In this document: positions 37,073-45,855 of the stretch, one piece after another | How positions within the stretch are numbered: the stretch's first letter is position 1 | Layout of the letters: the number at the start of each line of letters is the position of its first letter | Assembly (NCBI GenBank): GCA_964599375.1 | Contig: CAZREW010000003.1 | Location: 62,001-126,000, forward strand | DNA: 64,000 bases | Origin: JAUWCL01 sp964599375 | GTDB taxonomy: Bacteria > Krumholzibacteriota > Krumholzibacteriia > Krumholzibacteriales > Krumholzibacteriaceae | Direction: 5' to 3' | The notes under the pieces: generated by a model | What the model was told of the DNA's origin: nothing | Database searches by the model: none | Seen by the model: only the letters and a program-made list of their open reading frames with translations | Program-made: the position numbers and the translations under genes

Positions 37073-37525
37073 ATGACTCAATCGACATTCAGGGCCGCCG
37101 GCAAGGTGATCATCTGGGGCATCGTGCTCGCGGCATTCACGGTCCTCTTTTTCGGAGGGGAGGGCCCGGAGGATTTCGCGGGAGACAGGGGAAGGATCGT
37201 GACCGTCGCGGTCCTGTTCGCGGCGGGATATGCAGCGTTCTTCGTAATGCTGGGGTTCTCCGGAAAGAGGAAGGGCCCTGGCCTCAACAGGGACGAACGG
37301 GATGAGAGGTTCGAGAGCAAAGCTGGAGGGATCGCCCTCTCGATAGTCCTTGCGTATGTCTACCTTGTCAGCATCGTTTTGTGGGCCGTCTTCCAGGATG
37401 ACGGGAGCGTTCCGGCGGGCTGGATGTGGTTCCTCGGATATTCGACGGTCTTCATCGGGATGATAGCGCACGGGATACTGACCCTGCTTCTTGCCGCCGG
37501 GAAGGTTGGCGATGGCGAAGGCTGA
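37073..37525 (+). CDS. Small multi-pass membrane protein paired with an XRE regulator (DUF2178-like)
   Basis: The ATG at 37073 follows GGGGAGGGAG and gives 150 residues; a longer upstream reading would run through the promoter. Four TM helices are likely: residues ~9-27, ~42-60, ~85-108 and ~118-142. Between the second and third lies NRDERDERFESKAGGIALS, whose DERF-plus-TM layout is typical of small membrane proteins encoded next to YvaO/Cro-like repressors (DUF2178-like). Its last 14 bp overlap the XRE gene. Role unknown; such pairs often act as a stress- or membrane-responsive regulator module. Confidence 0.82.
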   Translation: MTQSTFRAAGKVIIWGIVLAAFTVLFFGGEGPEDFAGDRGRIVTVAVLFAAGYAAFFVMLGFSGKRKGPGLNRDERDERFESKAGGIALSIVLAYVYLVSIVLWAVFQDDGSVPAGWMWFLGYSTVFIGMIAHGILTLLLAAGKVGDGEG

Positions 37526-37745
37526 GATAAGGAACACGGTGCGGCGTCACCGGTTCGAGAAGGGTGAGATGACTCAGCAGGAACTTGCCGACAGGGCCGG
37601 ATGCACCAGGCAGACGATTGTCGCCCTCGAGCAGGGTAAATACGTGCCATCGCTCTCTCTGGCCTTCAGGATAGCCGGGGTGTTCGGGACCAGTATCGAG
37701 GACGTGTTCGAATTCGCAGAAAAGGGCAAAAAAAAGGCTGAATGA
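37512..37745 (+). CDS. XRE/Cro-family HTH transcriptional regulator, cassette 1
   Basis: A 77-residue single-domain repressor starting at ATG 37512 within the end of the membrane-protein gene. The helix-turn-helix reads MTQQELADRAGCTRQTIVAL, followed by EQGKYVPSLSLAFRIAGVFG and a lysine-rich end. It closely matches the short XRE family (YgzD/YozG-like) that controls its own operon. The dyads around the upstream promoter are its likely targets. Confidence 0.92.
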   Translation: MAKAEIRNTVRRHRFEKGEMTQQELADRAGCTRQTIVALEQGKYVPSLSLAFRIAGVFGTSIEDVFEFAEKGKKKAE

Positions 37746-37802
37746 ATCTATTGCATGTAGTGTAATCCTTCAGGTGACAGCGCACAGAGAGAGGAGATCC
37801 CG

Positions 37803-39245
37803 GTGATAAGAAAGATCTTGGAGACAGTCATCGCCATAGCGGCCCTGGCCGCCTTATCGAGCCCGGCATGCTGCGGGCAGCAGGACACGTCGATAATAAC
37901 CGGTGACTGGTCCGGAATGCTGAATTTCAACGGCGTAAGACTCCAGATAGTGTTCCATATCATGGCGGGCGAGGACGGTTCTCTCTCGGCGACAATGGAC
38001 AGCCCCGATCAGGGGGCGGCCGGTATACCCGTCAGCGAAGTCAGATTCGACGGCGACAGCCTGGTCGTCTCGGTCGCCGTGGCGCAGGGTGGTTACTATG
38101 GAAGGTACGACAGGGACAGCCTCTTTGTGGACGGAGAGTGGAGGCAGGCCGGGTTCAGGCTCCCCCTCAGGCTCGTCAGCGCCGGTGAGATCAAGCCCCC
38201 GGCGAGGCCTCAGGAACCAGTGCGCCCGCTCCCATATCCCGAGGAAGAAGTCGAGTTCGACAATAGCGCCGCCGGTATCACCTTGTCGGGGACCCTTACG
38301 ATCCCCGAGGGTGAGGGTCCGTTTCCAGCTGTGATCCTTGTCTCCGGTTCTGGGCCACAGGACAGGGACGAGATGGTGCTCGGGCACAGGCCGTTTCTGG
38401 TCCTTTCGGATCATCTTGCGAGAAGCGGCATCGCGGCGCTCAGGTACGACGACAGGGGCATCGGGAAGTCGGAAGGCGATTTCGTGACGGCGACCACCGA
38501 GGATTTCGCCTCGGACGCGCGCGCTGCATTCAGCTACCTGAAATCGAGGAAAGAGACCGACCCGGCGATGGCCGGTATCATAGGGCACAGCGAGGGCGGT
38601 ATAATAGCGGCGATGGTCGCGGCGGGATCAGATGATGTGTCCTTTATAGTGCTGCTGGCCGGTCCCGGGCTGAGAGGATCCGAGATACTGCTAAAGCAGA
38701 ATATGGCACTACTCGAGACGCAAGGCGCTTCCGCGCAATTGATTAGGATACGCAGCGAACAGCTCGAACAGGAATACGACATCCTGGCTCGCGGGCTGGA
38801 TGACGAGGAGACAAGGGAGATGATCGAGGACGCGTCGATCCCGTTTCTCGAGAGATATTCTCCCGAGGAAAGGGAAAAGTACGGATTCAGCGATGATGCC
38901 GTCAGGAAGAGGGCCGAGATACTGACTGGACCATGGTTCAGGTTCTTCATGAATTACGATCCGGCTACGGCGCTGCGCAGGATAAAGTGCCCGGTCCTGG
39001 CCATGATCGGAAGCCTAGATATCCAGGTGGACCCGGCGATGAACCTGCCTGCCATAGAAAACGCCCTCCGCGAGGGAGGGAACAGGAATTTCAGGATAAT
39101 CGAGATGCCCGGGCTTAACCATCTCTTTCAGACGGCGGAAACGGGGAGCCCATCCGAATACGCGAGGATAGAAGAAACCATGTCTCCGGCCGCGCTCGAT
39201 ACGATAAGCGGCTGGATACTGTCGCTGAAGACAGGAGGGAAGTAA
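37803..39245 (+). CDS. Exported alpha/beta hydrolase (serine-aminopeptidase/BAAT-like)
   Basis: A 480-residue protein from GTG 37803 (AGAGGAGATCC upstream) with a signal peptide ending near the Cys-containing PACCGQQ. Residues ~30-130 form a beta-rich accessory domain (ITGDWSGMLNFNGVRLQIVF) common at the front of this family. The hydrolase covers ~150-480: oxyanion region VSGSGPQDRDE, nucleophile S263 in GHSEGG, an Asp candidate in MIGSLDIQVDP and the terminal His in GLNHLFQ. A periplasmic esterase or peptidase activity is likely, substrate unknown. The stop overlaps the next start (TAATG). Confidence 0.88.
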   Translation: MIRKILETVIAIAALAALSSPACCGQQDTSIITGDWSGMLNFNGVRLQIVFHIMAGEDGSLSATMDSPDQGAAGIPVSEVRFDGDSLVVSVAVAQGGYYGRYDRDSLFVDGEWRQAGFRLPLRLVSAGEIKPPARPQEPVRPLPYPEEEVEFDNSAAGITLSGTLTIPEGEGPFPAVILVSGSGPQDRDEMVLGHRPFLVLSDHLARSGIAALRYDDRGIGKSEGDFVTATTEDFASDARAAFSYLKSRKETDPAMAGIIGHSEGGIIAAMVAAGSDDVSFIVLLAGPGLRGSEILLKQNMALLETQGASAQLIRIRSEQLEQEYDILARGLDDEETREMIEDASIPFLERYSPEEREKYGFSDDAVRKRAEILTGPWFRFFMNYDPATALRRIKCPVLAMIGSLDIQVDPAMNLPAIENALREGGNRNFRIIEMPGLNHLFQTAETGSPSEYARIEETMSPAALDTISGWILSLKTGGK

Positions 39246-39922
39246 TGAGCAGTATGTCCGGACAGAGTCGGAGCATGGTCCCGGAGGCTACAGTCGGCGG
39301 AAGCTATGGCCACGGGTTCGCGGCGCTGAAGAAGTATTTTCTGGAGGTGCTGCTGATCACCCTGGTGGTCATCGTCATCACCTCCCCGTACTACTTCGCC
39401 AAGGGGGTCTCAGAACGTTCGGATTCAGGATTTATCTTTATCGTAGAGTTGTTTGCCCTGGGATTCTGGCTGCTCATCCTGGGCCCGCTGACCTGGGGCG
39501 CTGACTATGCGATGCTCAAGGCTGCGAGAAACGACAAACCTGAAATCCTCGATATCTTCATCTTTCAGAAGAACTACATCAACGTCGTTCTCGCTCACCT
39601 TCTGAGCAACGCCATCGTCCTTGTCGGGCTGGTTTTCCTGATCGTGCCGGGGATCATACTGGCGTGCAGGCTGGCCTTCGTTCCGTACCTCGTTACGGAC
39701 AGGAGGATGGAGGCGACAGAGGCGATAAGAGAGAGCTGGCACATGACCTCTGGCCACGGTGGCACGATATTCCTGATGGGCCTTCTCGCAATACCGGTGT
39801 CTATCGCCGGGGCGCTTCTGTTAGGCGTAGGGATCATACTCGCGGTCATGTGGATAAGCCTCGCCTTCGCTTCGATATACGCGGTGGCAGCCTCGATGGA
39901 TATGCCGCACGAGAATGTATAG
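39245..39922 (+). CDS. Polytopic membrane protein (DUF975/GPDP-membrane-domain-like)
   Basis: A 225-residue integral membrane protein, translationally coupled to the hydrolase (TAATG). About six hydrophobic segments are visible, including ~33-50, ~65-85, ~112-140 and ~168-215. The layout ALKKYFLEVLLITL ... VPGIILACRLAFVPYLVTDRRMEATEAIRES, with glycine-rich helices, resembles DUF975 and the membrane domain of glycerophosphodiester phosphodiesterases. No catalytic domain is attached. Function unknown. Confidence 0.82.
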   Translation: MSSMSGQSRSMVPEATVGGSYGHGFAALKKYFLEVLLITLVVIVITSPYYFAKGVSERSDSGFIFIVELFALGFWLLILGPLTWGADYAMLKAARNDKPEILDIFIFQKNYINVVLAHLLSNAIVLVGLVFLIVPGIILACRLAFVPYLVTDRRMEATEAIRESWHMTSGHGGTIFLMGLLAIPVSIAGALLLGVGIILAVMWISLAFASIYAVAASMDMPHENV

Positions 39923-39996
39923 ACCTCTCGCGGCGATGTCTGATACCATCCCCGGCGGAGAGAACGCTGTCTGTTTCTGCCGGGGGTCTGCCTGCA

Positions 39997-41490
39997 TTGT
40001 ACGGAGTGAGACAGAGGATCGGGCTCGTTCTGGGTCCGTTGATTTTCATCATTATCTTATTGACGCCCCTGCCGGACGGGATGAGCCCGGCCGCGCGGAA
40101 AGTCGCCGCTGTAGCCGCGCTGATGGCGATATGGTGGATCACAGAGGCGGCTCCCCTGGCTGCCACCGCCCTCCTTCCCGTCGCTCTTTTCCCCGCGACA
40201 GGCGTGATGAAGGCCTCCGAGGCGACCGCGCCCTACGCCAATCATCTTATATTCCTTTTCCTCGGAGGGTTCCTGATAGCGGTGACTATGCAGAGGTGGA
40301 ACCTCCACAGGCGCATCGCTGTTTTCACGATACGACTGGTCGGGACGGAGACCGACAGGATCATCCTGGGGTTCATGGTCGCGACAGCCTTCCTCTCGAT
40401 GTGGATAAGCAATACGGCGACGGCCATGATGATGGTACCCATCGGCATGGCGGTGATCGGGCAGGTCGATTCTTGCGACACGTACGGAGGCGAGGACTGC
40501 GCTGCGGGAGCCCCGACCGTCTCCGGATTCGGCCCGGCGCTGATGCTTTCAATAGCGTACTCCGCTTCGATAGGCGGAGTGGCGACGCTGATAGGCACTC
40601 CGCCCAACGTGATCCTCGCAGGCTTCATAGAGAGTGCCTTCGGCCGGTCGGTAAGCTTCCTCTCCTGGATGGCTGTCGGTCTGCCGCTATCGATCGTGAT
40701 GCTTGTATTCACCTGGCTTTACCTGACCAGAGTCGCTTTCCGCCTGGGCCACGGAGAGCTGCCCGGCGGCATGGCCTGCATCGACGATGAGGCCCGCGGA
40801 ATCGGTCCCATTTCACCGGCCGAGAAGAAGGTCCTCGCTGTCTTCTTCCTGGTAGCGGCCGGATGGGTACTCCGCGGATTCTTCCAGGCCGGGATGATCG
40901 CCGATTCGACGATAGCGATCATCGGGGCGATCCTGCTCTTTCTCATCCCGGCCGACATGACCAGCGGCGAATTCCTTCTCGACTGGAAGACGGCATCACA
41001 GGTCCCATGGGATGTGATCATACTCTTCGGAGGCGGGCTCTCTCTGGCAGCCGGGTTCAGGACGTCCGGCCTCGACCTGTGGATAGGGGAGAGGCTCGCG
41101 TTCCTGCATAACGCGAATTACCTAACGCTGATATCGGCCGCCGCCCTGCTGACGATCTTTCTGACCGAGGTGACTTCCAACACCGCGACATCGGCGATGC
41201 TGATACCGGTCATATCGGGAGTCGCGATCTCGATGTCGATACATCCCTACGGGCCGATCCTGGCAGTCTGCATAGCGGCATCTTACGCCTTCATGCTGCC
41301 GGTAGCCACTCCCCCTAACGCGGTCGTTTTCGGGAGCAGGCAGGTCACGATCACGCAGATGGTCAGAACCGGGCTGGTCCTCAACATATTCGGATGGCTG
41401 CTGATAACTGCCGTCGTAGGGCTCCTCATGCCTCTCCTGTGGTCGATCGATCCGGCTGCCCTCCCCTCGTGGATCACGCCTCAGGGCTGA
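39997..41490 (+). CDS. DASS/SLC13-family sodium:dicarboxylate/sulfate symporter
   Basis: About 497 residues from the TTG at 39997 (GGGGGT 10 bp upstream); GTG at 40006 is an alternative. The same frame stays open further upstream inside the preceding gene, but that part is not membrane-like. There are roughly 11-12 TM segments and the two paired SNT motifs of the family, SNTATAMMMVPIGMA and TSNTATSAMLIPV, which in VcINDY bind Na+ and the carboxylate. ASIGGVATLIGTPPN and LPVATPPNAVVFGS are the matching TPPN repeats. It probably imports a di- or tricarboxylate, or sulfate, with Na+. Confidence 0.92.
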   Translation: MYGVRQRIGLVLGPLIFIIILLTPLPDGMSPAARKVAAVAALMAIWWITEAAPLAATALLPVALFPATGVMKASEATAPYANHLIFLFLGGFLIAVTMQRWNLHRRIAVFTIRLVGTETDRIILGFMVATAFLSMWISNTATAMMMVPIGMAVIGQVDSCDTYGGEDCAAGAPTVSGFGPALMLSIAYSASIGGVATLIGTPPNVILAGFIESAFGRSVSFLSWMAVGLPLSIVMLVFTWLYLTRVAFRLGHGELPGGMACIDDEARGIGPISPAEKKVLAVFFLVAAGWVLRGFFQAGMIADSTIAIIGAILLFLIPADMTSGEFLLDWKTASQVPWDVIILFGGGLSLAAGFRTSGLDLWIGERLAFLHNANYLTLISAAALLTIFLTEVTSNTATSAMLIPVISGVAISMSIHPYGPILAVCIAASYAFMLPVATPPNAVVFGSRQVTITQMVRTGLVLNIFGWLLITAVVGLLMPLLWSIDPAALPSWITPQG

Positions 41491-41504
41491 AAGGATTCTG
41501 TGAA

Positions 41505-41567
41505 ATGTAAAGCAGGCTTGACATATTGCCTGCATATGCTATATTTACAAATGTAAAATCAACTTTA
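41505..41567 (+). promoter_or_regulatory. Promoter and dyad operators of the second membrane-protein/XRE cassette
   Basis: TTGACA (41518-41523), a 16-bp spacer and TATATT (41540-41545) form a near-consensus promoter. GCAGGC (41512-41517) and GCCTGC (41528-41533) bracket the -35. TTTACA-AA-TGTAAA (41544-41557) is a perfect dyad overlapping the -10, with further half-sites ATGTAAA at 41505 and TTTAC at 41563. The arrangement mirrors cassette 1 (dyad on the -10) but with a different core sequence. Confidence 0.7.
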
Positions 41568-41602
41568 CTATGTCCGGGTGACTTCTGGAACGATGAGAGG
41601 AG

Positions 41603-41806
41603 ATGCAGATGACGAGAAAGGAACGGATGCTTCTTCCCGCCGGGATGGGCTGCCTCTTTGCAGGACTGATGCTCAAGAGGTTCGGGGGGGAAAGCTATCC
41701 CGTTCTCGCCCTGCAGATAGTGATGTTCGGGTGCTCCATATTCCTGAACATCAGGTACATGCTCAAGCACCGGGCGGAGAGGTCCTGGACGCGCGGGAAC
41801 GGATGA
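41603..41806 (+). CDS. Small two-TM membrane protein upstream of XRE regulator, cassette 2
   Basis: A 67-residue protein; ATG at 41603 or 41609, both behind GAGAGGAG. Two hydrophobic helices, residues ~9-24 (LLPAGMGCLFAGLML) and ~33-50 (VLALQIVMFGCSIFLNI), are joined by a short KRFGGESYP loop and followed by a basic tail. It ends 1 bp before the XRE gene. No family recognised; by position it is the counterpart of the membrane protein in cassette 1, though shorter. Confidence 0.7.
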   Translation: MQMTRKERMLLPAGMGCLFAGLMLKRFGGESYPVLALQIVMFGCSIFLNIRYMLKHRAERSWTRGNG

Positions 41807-41807
41807 G

Positions 41808-42017
41808 ATGGAAGACAAAATATCCAACAGGATCAAGGAGTTCAGAAAGAGATCGGGGATGACGCAGGAGGGCCTGGCGAGGGAGATGAAGGTCTCGAGG
41901 CAGACGATAATATCGATCGAGAGGGGAAAGTATGTGCCCAGCCTTCCGCTGGCGCTGAGAATGGCCCGGTTTTTCGGATGCCCGACCGATGAGATGTTCG
42001 GCATCGGGGAGGATTAG
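41808..42017 (+). CDS. XRE/Cro-family HTH transcriptional regulator, cassette 2
   Basis: A 69-residue repressor. HTH: MTQEGLAREMKVSRQTIISI, then ERGKYVPSLPLALRMARFFG and a terminal DEMFGIGED. It aligns throughout with the cassette-1 regulator (shared MTQ..LA....SRQTI, E.GKYVPSL.LA.R.A..FG), so the two are paralogues or members of one narrow family. The TGTAAA dyads upstream are probable operators. Confidence 0.92.
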   Translation: MEDKISNRIKEFRKRSGMTQEGLAREMKVSRQTIISIERGKYVPSLPLALRMARFFGCPTDEMFGIGED

Positions 42018-42020
42018 AGG

Positions 42021-42215
42021 ATGGACGAGAGGTTTCTGATGCACCAGATGAGATCGATGAAGATCGCGACCAGGGTAGGGGCCGTGCTCATCGGAGCTCT
42101 GCTGCTTTACAGGCTTTAAATCAAGGGGTATTTCGACTGGCAGCTCTTCGCCGTGGTCATGATCATGGCCGTTGTAAATGTATCTACTCTCTTTTACCTG
42201 CGAAGGACCAACTGA
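42021..42215 (+). pseudogene. Small DERF-type two-TM membrane-protein gene interrupted by an in-frame TAA
   Basis: ATG at 42021, 3 bp after the XRE stop and behind TTAGAGG, opens a frame of 32 codons (MDERFLMHQMRSMKIATRVG, then a hydrophobic helix ending LLLYRL). It meets TAA at 42117-42119. The same frame continues at once with IKGYFDWQLFAVVMIMAVVN and a basic end FYLRRTN, stopping at TGA 42213-42215. Together the two halves make a normal ~64-residue two-helix protein of the kind that follows XRE regulators, and MDERF matches DERF in cassette 1. A nonsense mutation, sequencing error or read-through are all possible. Confidence 0.65.
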
Positions 42216-42489
42216 AGCGGATTGTAGATTCCGTCCGCTAGTTGTATACGGATGCTCATCGATATGGCCGTATCAGACTGTCCGGGATATTGTGACCGCA
42301 GGCTTGAGCTTATTGAGGCCGGTGGCGACTGACGGCCATCATGAAGAAGCCTGGTCCAGCTGACTTCTTCCGCTGTGATAATATTCAGATGACGAATGGG
42401 CGAGCGTTCCGCCAATTTTCTTGTTATGGCGGACGGAGACGTGAACCTGTTATAATATATGGAGAAACCGATTTTCAAAGGAGCTTCGA
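42216..42489 (+). promoter_or_regulatory. Intergenic region with small hairpins and an extended -10 promoter for the protease gene
   Basis: No gene is seen here. TGTTATAAT (42448-42456) is an extended -10 box 33 bp before the protease ATG, with no good -35. Upstream are several short inverted repeats: AGCGGA/TCCGCT (42216-42221, 42234-42239), GAAGAAG/CTTCTTC (42343-42349, 42364-42370) and TCCGCCA/TGGCGGA (42408-42414, 42427-42433). The last lies just ahead of the -10 and could be an operator or leader hairpin. Confidence 0.45.
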
Positions 42490-45033
42490 ATGAGATCCGG
42501 CAGATCATCCGCCGCAATCGCGCTTATCCCCGTATTACTTGTTTTGATCATGGTGGCCGTTCCCGTCAGGGCCGCCGCTCCGGGTGACCCGGAGATCGAG
42601 TCCCTCCAGAAGGAGATCGACGCCAAGGGGTACAGCTGGACCGCGAAGAGGACCTGGTTGACAGGACTGTCTGAAGCGGAGCGCCGCAGGATGATAGGCG
42701 TCACAATCCCCCCGGAAGTCGAGAAGCGGTTCGAAGCGCTGCAGAGAGACTTTGCCGGTGGCGGACGTCCTCTTCCGATGCTTCCCGCCGCCCCCTCGAA
42801 CTGGGACTGGCGCGATCTCGGGGGAGTCTCGGCTGTGACGAGCCAGGGAGGTTGCGGAAGCTGCGCCATATTCGCTGGAATGGCGGCTCTCGAGTCGGTA
42901 GTGCTGATCAACGAGGGGATCGAGTACGACCTGTCCGAGCAGCAGATCCTCTCATGCAGGACTTACGGATACGGATGCGACGGCACTTGGTATTCCTGGG
43001 CGTGGGACTACGTGAGAAACAACGGAGCCGTCCTCGAGGCGTGCATGCCGTACATGGCGGACGACGAGATCCCTTGCGCGGACACGGGCTGTGATATCTA
43101 CGCGACGAATGGGGGGTGGGTAGACATCCCGAATGATGTCGAGGCGATAAAGCAGCAGGTGATGATATCCCCTGTAGCGACGGCATTCACCGTATACGAT
43201 GATTTCTACTCGTACGGGGGCGGGTGTTACGAGCATGAGGGCACAGAGGAAATCAACCATGCCGTGCTGATCATCGGATGGGATGACGCCGCCTGCGGAG
43301 GCGAGGGCGCATGGCTCTGCAAGAACAGCTGGGGCGAGGGCTGGGGACTCGACGGGTTCTTCTGGATTAAGTACGGGACGTGCAACATAGGCTATGGCAC
43401 TCAGCGTGTGATCTACAACTCGGGACTCGATCTGTGGCACTCGTCCCACTCGATACTCGACCCTGACGGCGACGGGGATGACAGGGCCGATCCTGGCGAG
43501 AGCGTGGCGATGCAGGTGATGTTATGGTGCGATATCCTCTCGCCGGACAGAACAGGAGTCACCGCGTCACTTTCGACTACAGGCACTTCAGTCGTCATTA
43601 CGCAGCAGACTGTATATTACGGCGCTGTCCCGGCCGGATACAACTCTCCGGGCTCCGGCTTTTTCCAGTTCGACGTCGACCAGTTCGCGGTGCCGGGAGA
43701 AAAGATCAAGTTCGTGCTTACGATCACGGCGGACGAAGGATATGCGCATTGCGACACCTTCGAGGTGGGCGTGGGCGACTGCCCGATCCTTCTCGTAGAC
43801 GACGATGATGGCGCGCAGGCGGAACAGTTTTTCGAGGCCTCTCTTCAGAACAACGGGTACATATTCGAGACATGGAACGAGCTGGATGACGGCTATATCG
43901 AGGCAGGCGATCTGTCGGGCTATTCGGCGGTCGTCTGGCTGACGGGAATATCGGGCGACATAGAACCTGAGAACATAGCGGCCCTCGAAGCCCTTCTCGA
44001 CGGAGGAGGCTCCCTGCTGATCACCGGCCAGGACGTTGGCTGGCAGCTGACCTATTACGGAGTCCCTGGGGATATCGCTTTCTACAACGACTATCTCCAT
44101 GCGGACCTGGTCGGCGACGATTCCGGAGAAAAGTCGCTGACAGGCATCCCAGGTGATCCTGTGGGTGACGGGCTGGCGTTTGACATAGGTGGCGGAGACG
44201 GAAGCGGGAACCAGAACTGGCCCAGCGAGATCGAGCCTCGAGCAGGGGCGGCCGCGGTCCTGGAATACTTACCTGGAGCAGAAGGCGGGCTCAGGTATGA
44301 TGTGGGTCAAAGGCTCGTGTACCTCGCCTTCGGGTTCGAAGCGGTCAACACTTCGGCTGACCGCGACACTCTCATGGCCAGGTGCATCGATTGGCTGACC
44401 GCGGGAATGATGCCCGATACGGAGCCACCCGTGATATCGGATGTCCTTCCCGGAGGCGGGGAGGAACTGACGACGGGGGAGAGCTGCGAGGTCACCTGGA
44501 CGGCCTCCGACAATACAGGCGTGACATCGATAGACATACTCCTCTCGACGGACGGCGGCGCTACATGGGGCGAGACGATAGCCGAGGGCGCGGAAAATTC
44601 GGGGATGTACGACTGGACCGTATCGCAGGGGGCTTCGACCCGGTGCAGGATACGGGTCATCGCGCGTGACGGCGCCGGCCTTGCCGCGTATGACGATTCA
44701 GACTCCGATTTCTCGAAAGGTACGTCCACCGACGTACCCGATTCGCCGGGAGCGAGGGACTATTATCTCTCACAGAACGTTCCCAACCCCTTCAACCCGC
44801 TGACCACAGTCCGCTTCGGACAGCCTGAGCCCTCGCATGTAACGCTTCGCATCTACGATACCGGTGGCAGGCTGGTCAGGGTCCTGGTCGATGGATATCT
44901 TGAGGCGGGGCAACACGAGTCGGTATGGGACGGTATGGACGGATCAGGACGCCGGGCGGCCAGCGGAGTATATTTCTACCGCCTGACAGCCGGCACTTTC
45001 GTCGAGCAGAAGAAAATGGTACTTTTAAGGTGA
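42490..45033 (+). CDS. Secreted papain-family (C1A) cysteine protease with C-terminal FlgD-like sorting tail
   Basis: An 847-residue exported protease. Signal peptide ~1-29; a short pro-region with WTAKRTWLTGLSEAERRRMIG (~50-70); C1A catalytic domain ~100-320 with oxyanion Q119, nucleophile C125 in QGGCGSCAIF, H257 in INHAVLIIGWD and N279 in CKNSWGEGWG. Residues ~325-440 are Ig-like, ~443-610 a Rossmann/GATase-like domain (CPILLVDDDDGA, LLDGGGSLLITGQDVGW), ~640-720 an Ig/fibronectin-like domain (DILLSTDGGATWGE), and ~755-847 an FlgD-type tail (NVPNPFNPLTTVRF, IYDTGGRLVRVLV, SGVYFYRL). A surface-bound or released protease is likely. Confidence 0.93.
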   Translation: MRSGRSSAAIALIPVLLVLIMVAVPVRAAAPGDPEIESLQKEIDAKGYSWTAKRTWLTGLSEAERRRMIGVTIPPEVEKRFEALQRDFAGGGRPLPMLPAAPSNWDWRDLGGVSAVTSQGGCGSCAIFAGMAALESVVLINEGIEYDLSEQQILSCRTYGYGCDGTWYSWAWDYVRNNGAVLEACMPYMADDEIPCADTGCDIYATNGGWVDIPNDVEAIKQQVMISPVATAFTVYDDFYSYGGGCYEHEGTEEINHAVLIIGWDDAACGGEGAWLCKNSWGEGWGLDGFFWIKYGTCNIGYGTQRVIYNSGLDLWHSSHSILDPDGDGDDRADPGESVAMQVMLWCDILSPDRTGVTASLSTTGTSVVITQQTVYYGAVPAGYNSPGSGFFQFDVDQFAVPGEKIKFVLTITADEGYAHCDTFEVGVGDCPILLVDDDDGAQAEQFFEASLQNNGYIFETWNELDDGYIEAGDLSGYSAVVWLTGISGDIEPENIAALEALLDGGGSLLITGQDVGWQLTYYGVPGDIAFYNDYLHADLVGDDSGEKSLTGIPGDPVGDGLAFDIGGGDGSGNQNWPSEIEPRAGAAAVLEYLPGAEGGLRYDVGQRLVYLAFGFEAVNTSADRDTLMARCIDWLTAGMMPDTEPPVISDVLPGGGEELTTGESCEVTWTASDNTGVTSIDILLSTDGGATWGETIAEGAENSGMYDWTVSQGASTRCRIRVIARDGAGLAAYDDSDSDFSKGTSTDVPDSPGARDYYLSQNVPNPFNPLTTVRFGQPEPSHVTLRIYDTGGRLVRVLVDGYLEAGQHESVWDGMDGSGRRAASGVYFYRLTAGTFVEQKKMVLLR

Positions 45034-45123
45034 GAGGCGTAATCCCCTGCCGGGTCCTTCCCACGATCCGGAAGTTGTGATCTGACTGACCGGCCCCTGA
45101 CAGATACGAGGAGGGGCTCGAGC

Positions 45124-45816
45124 ATGAACGGATCTCCAGTAATCCCGGCCATGTTCCGGACGGCTTGCACCGTCTCGTTTATCTTTGCTTTATTCACCTC
45201 ACAGGGTTGCCTGACTTATTCTTCCTATCAATCAGCGCGCATAGTCGAACGGGGTCATCCCCACGCCACCATCGGCATATCAAGAAGCGTCAGTCTCGAT
45301 GAGGACGACAATGAGGTGAATTGGTGGACTGTAGATGGGGACATGAGGTTCGGCATAGCGAGACGCATCGACGGATCGATCCGCCTTTCTGTCTTTCACA
45401 ACGTTCCCGAGGAATGGGGGGGAGGCCAGGTGACAGTGGATATTCGCGGGAGCATGATAGAGGATCATCTGGCGATCGTCTTGCCCGTGACAGTCACCCT
45501 GGGTGATTTCTATCTCTATACGTTGCGTATCCAGCCAGGATTTGTCGGGACGATCCCGCTCGGGGACAGGTTCGAGATCACAGGCGCAGTCAGGGCCCAT
45601 GTCTACGTGCGTGTGATGGAACTTTCCGCCATGGGCTACAATCTCGGCCTGGGGCTCACCACGCCGTCCGGCGAATGGACGATACGCCCTGAAGTGGGCT
45701 GGCTCCGGATGACCGGGACGGGCTCAGACCTGACATACTTTCAGTACGGGGTCGGGATCGAGCATAACTTCGTCCTGCCGGAGAAGGAGGAGGGTGAAGA
45801 CCTCAAGGATAATTGA
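45124..45816 (+). CDS. Predicted small outer-membrane beta-barrel protein
   Basis: A 230-residue protein starting at ATG 45124 behind GAGGAGGGG. The signal has a hydrophobic stretch TVSFIFALFTSQGC; SQGC may be a lipobox, though the spacing is loose. The rest is amphipathic beta-strand pattern (ATIGISRSVSL, DGDMRFGIARRIDGSIRLSV, GFVGTIPLGDRFEITGAVRA) ending YFQYGVGIEHNFVLP and a short acidic tail. This suggests an 8- to 10-strand barrel. No family recognised. It sits alone between the protease and the Omp85-like gene. Confidence 0.72.
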   Translation: MNGSPVIPAMFRTACTVSFIFALFTSQGCLTYSSYQSARIVERGHPHATIGISRSVSLDEDDNEVNWWTVDGDMRFGIARRIDGSIRLSVFHNVPEEWGGGQVTVDIRGSMIEDHLAIVLPVTVTLGDFYLYTLRIQPGFVGTIPLGDRFEITGAVRAHVYVRVMELSAMGYNLGLGLTTPSGEWTIRPEVGWLRMTGTGSDLTYFQYGVGIEHNFVLPEKEEGEDLKDN

Positions 45817-45855
45817 TTGAATCTACGGGGCGGCACCTGTAAAATCATTCTTTAA

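Noticed and set aside
39664..39996. N-terminal extension of the DASS transporter
   Set aside because: The extra residues are Arg/Asp/Gly-rich, not membrane-like, and overlap the preceding well-supported membrane-protein gene.
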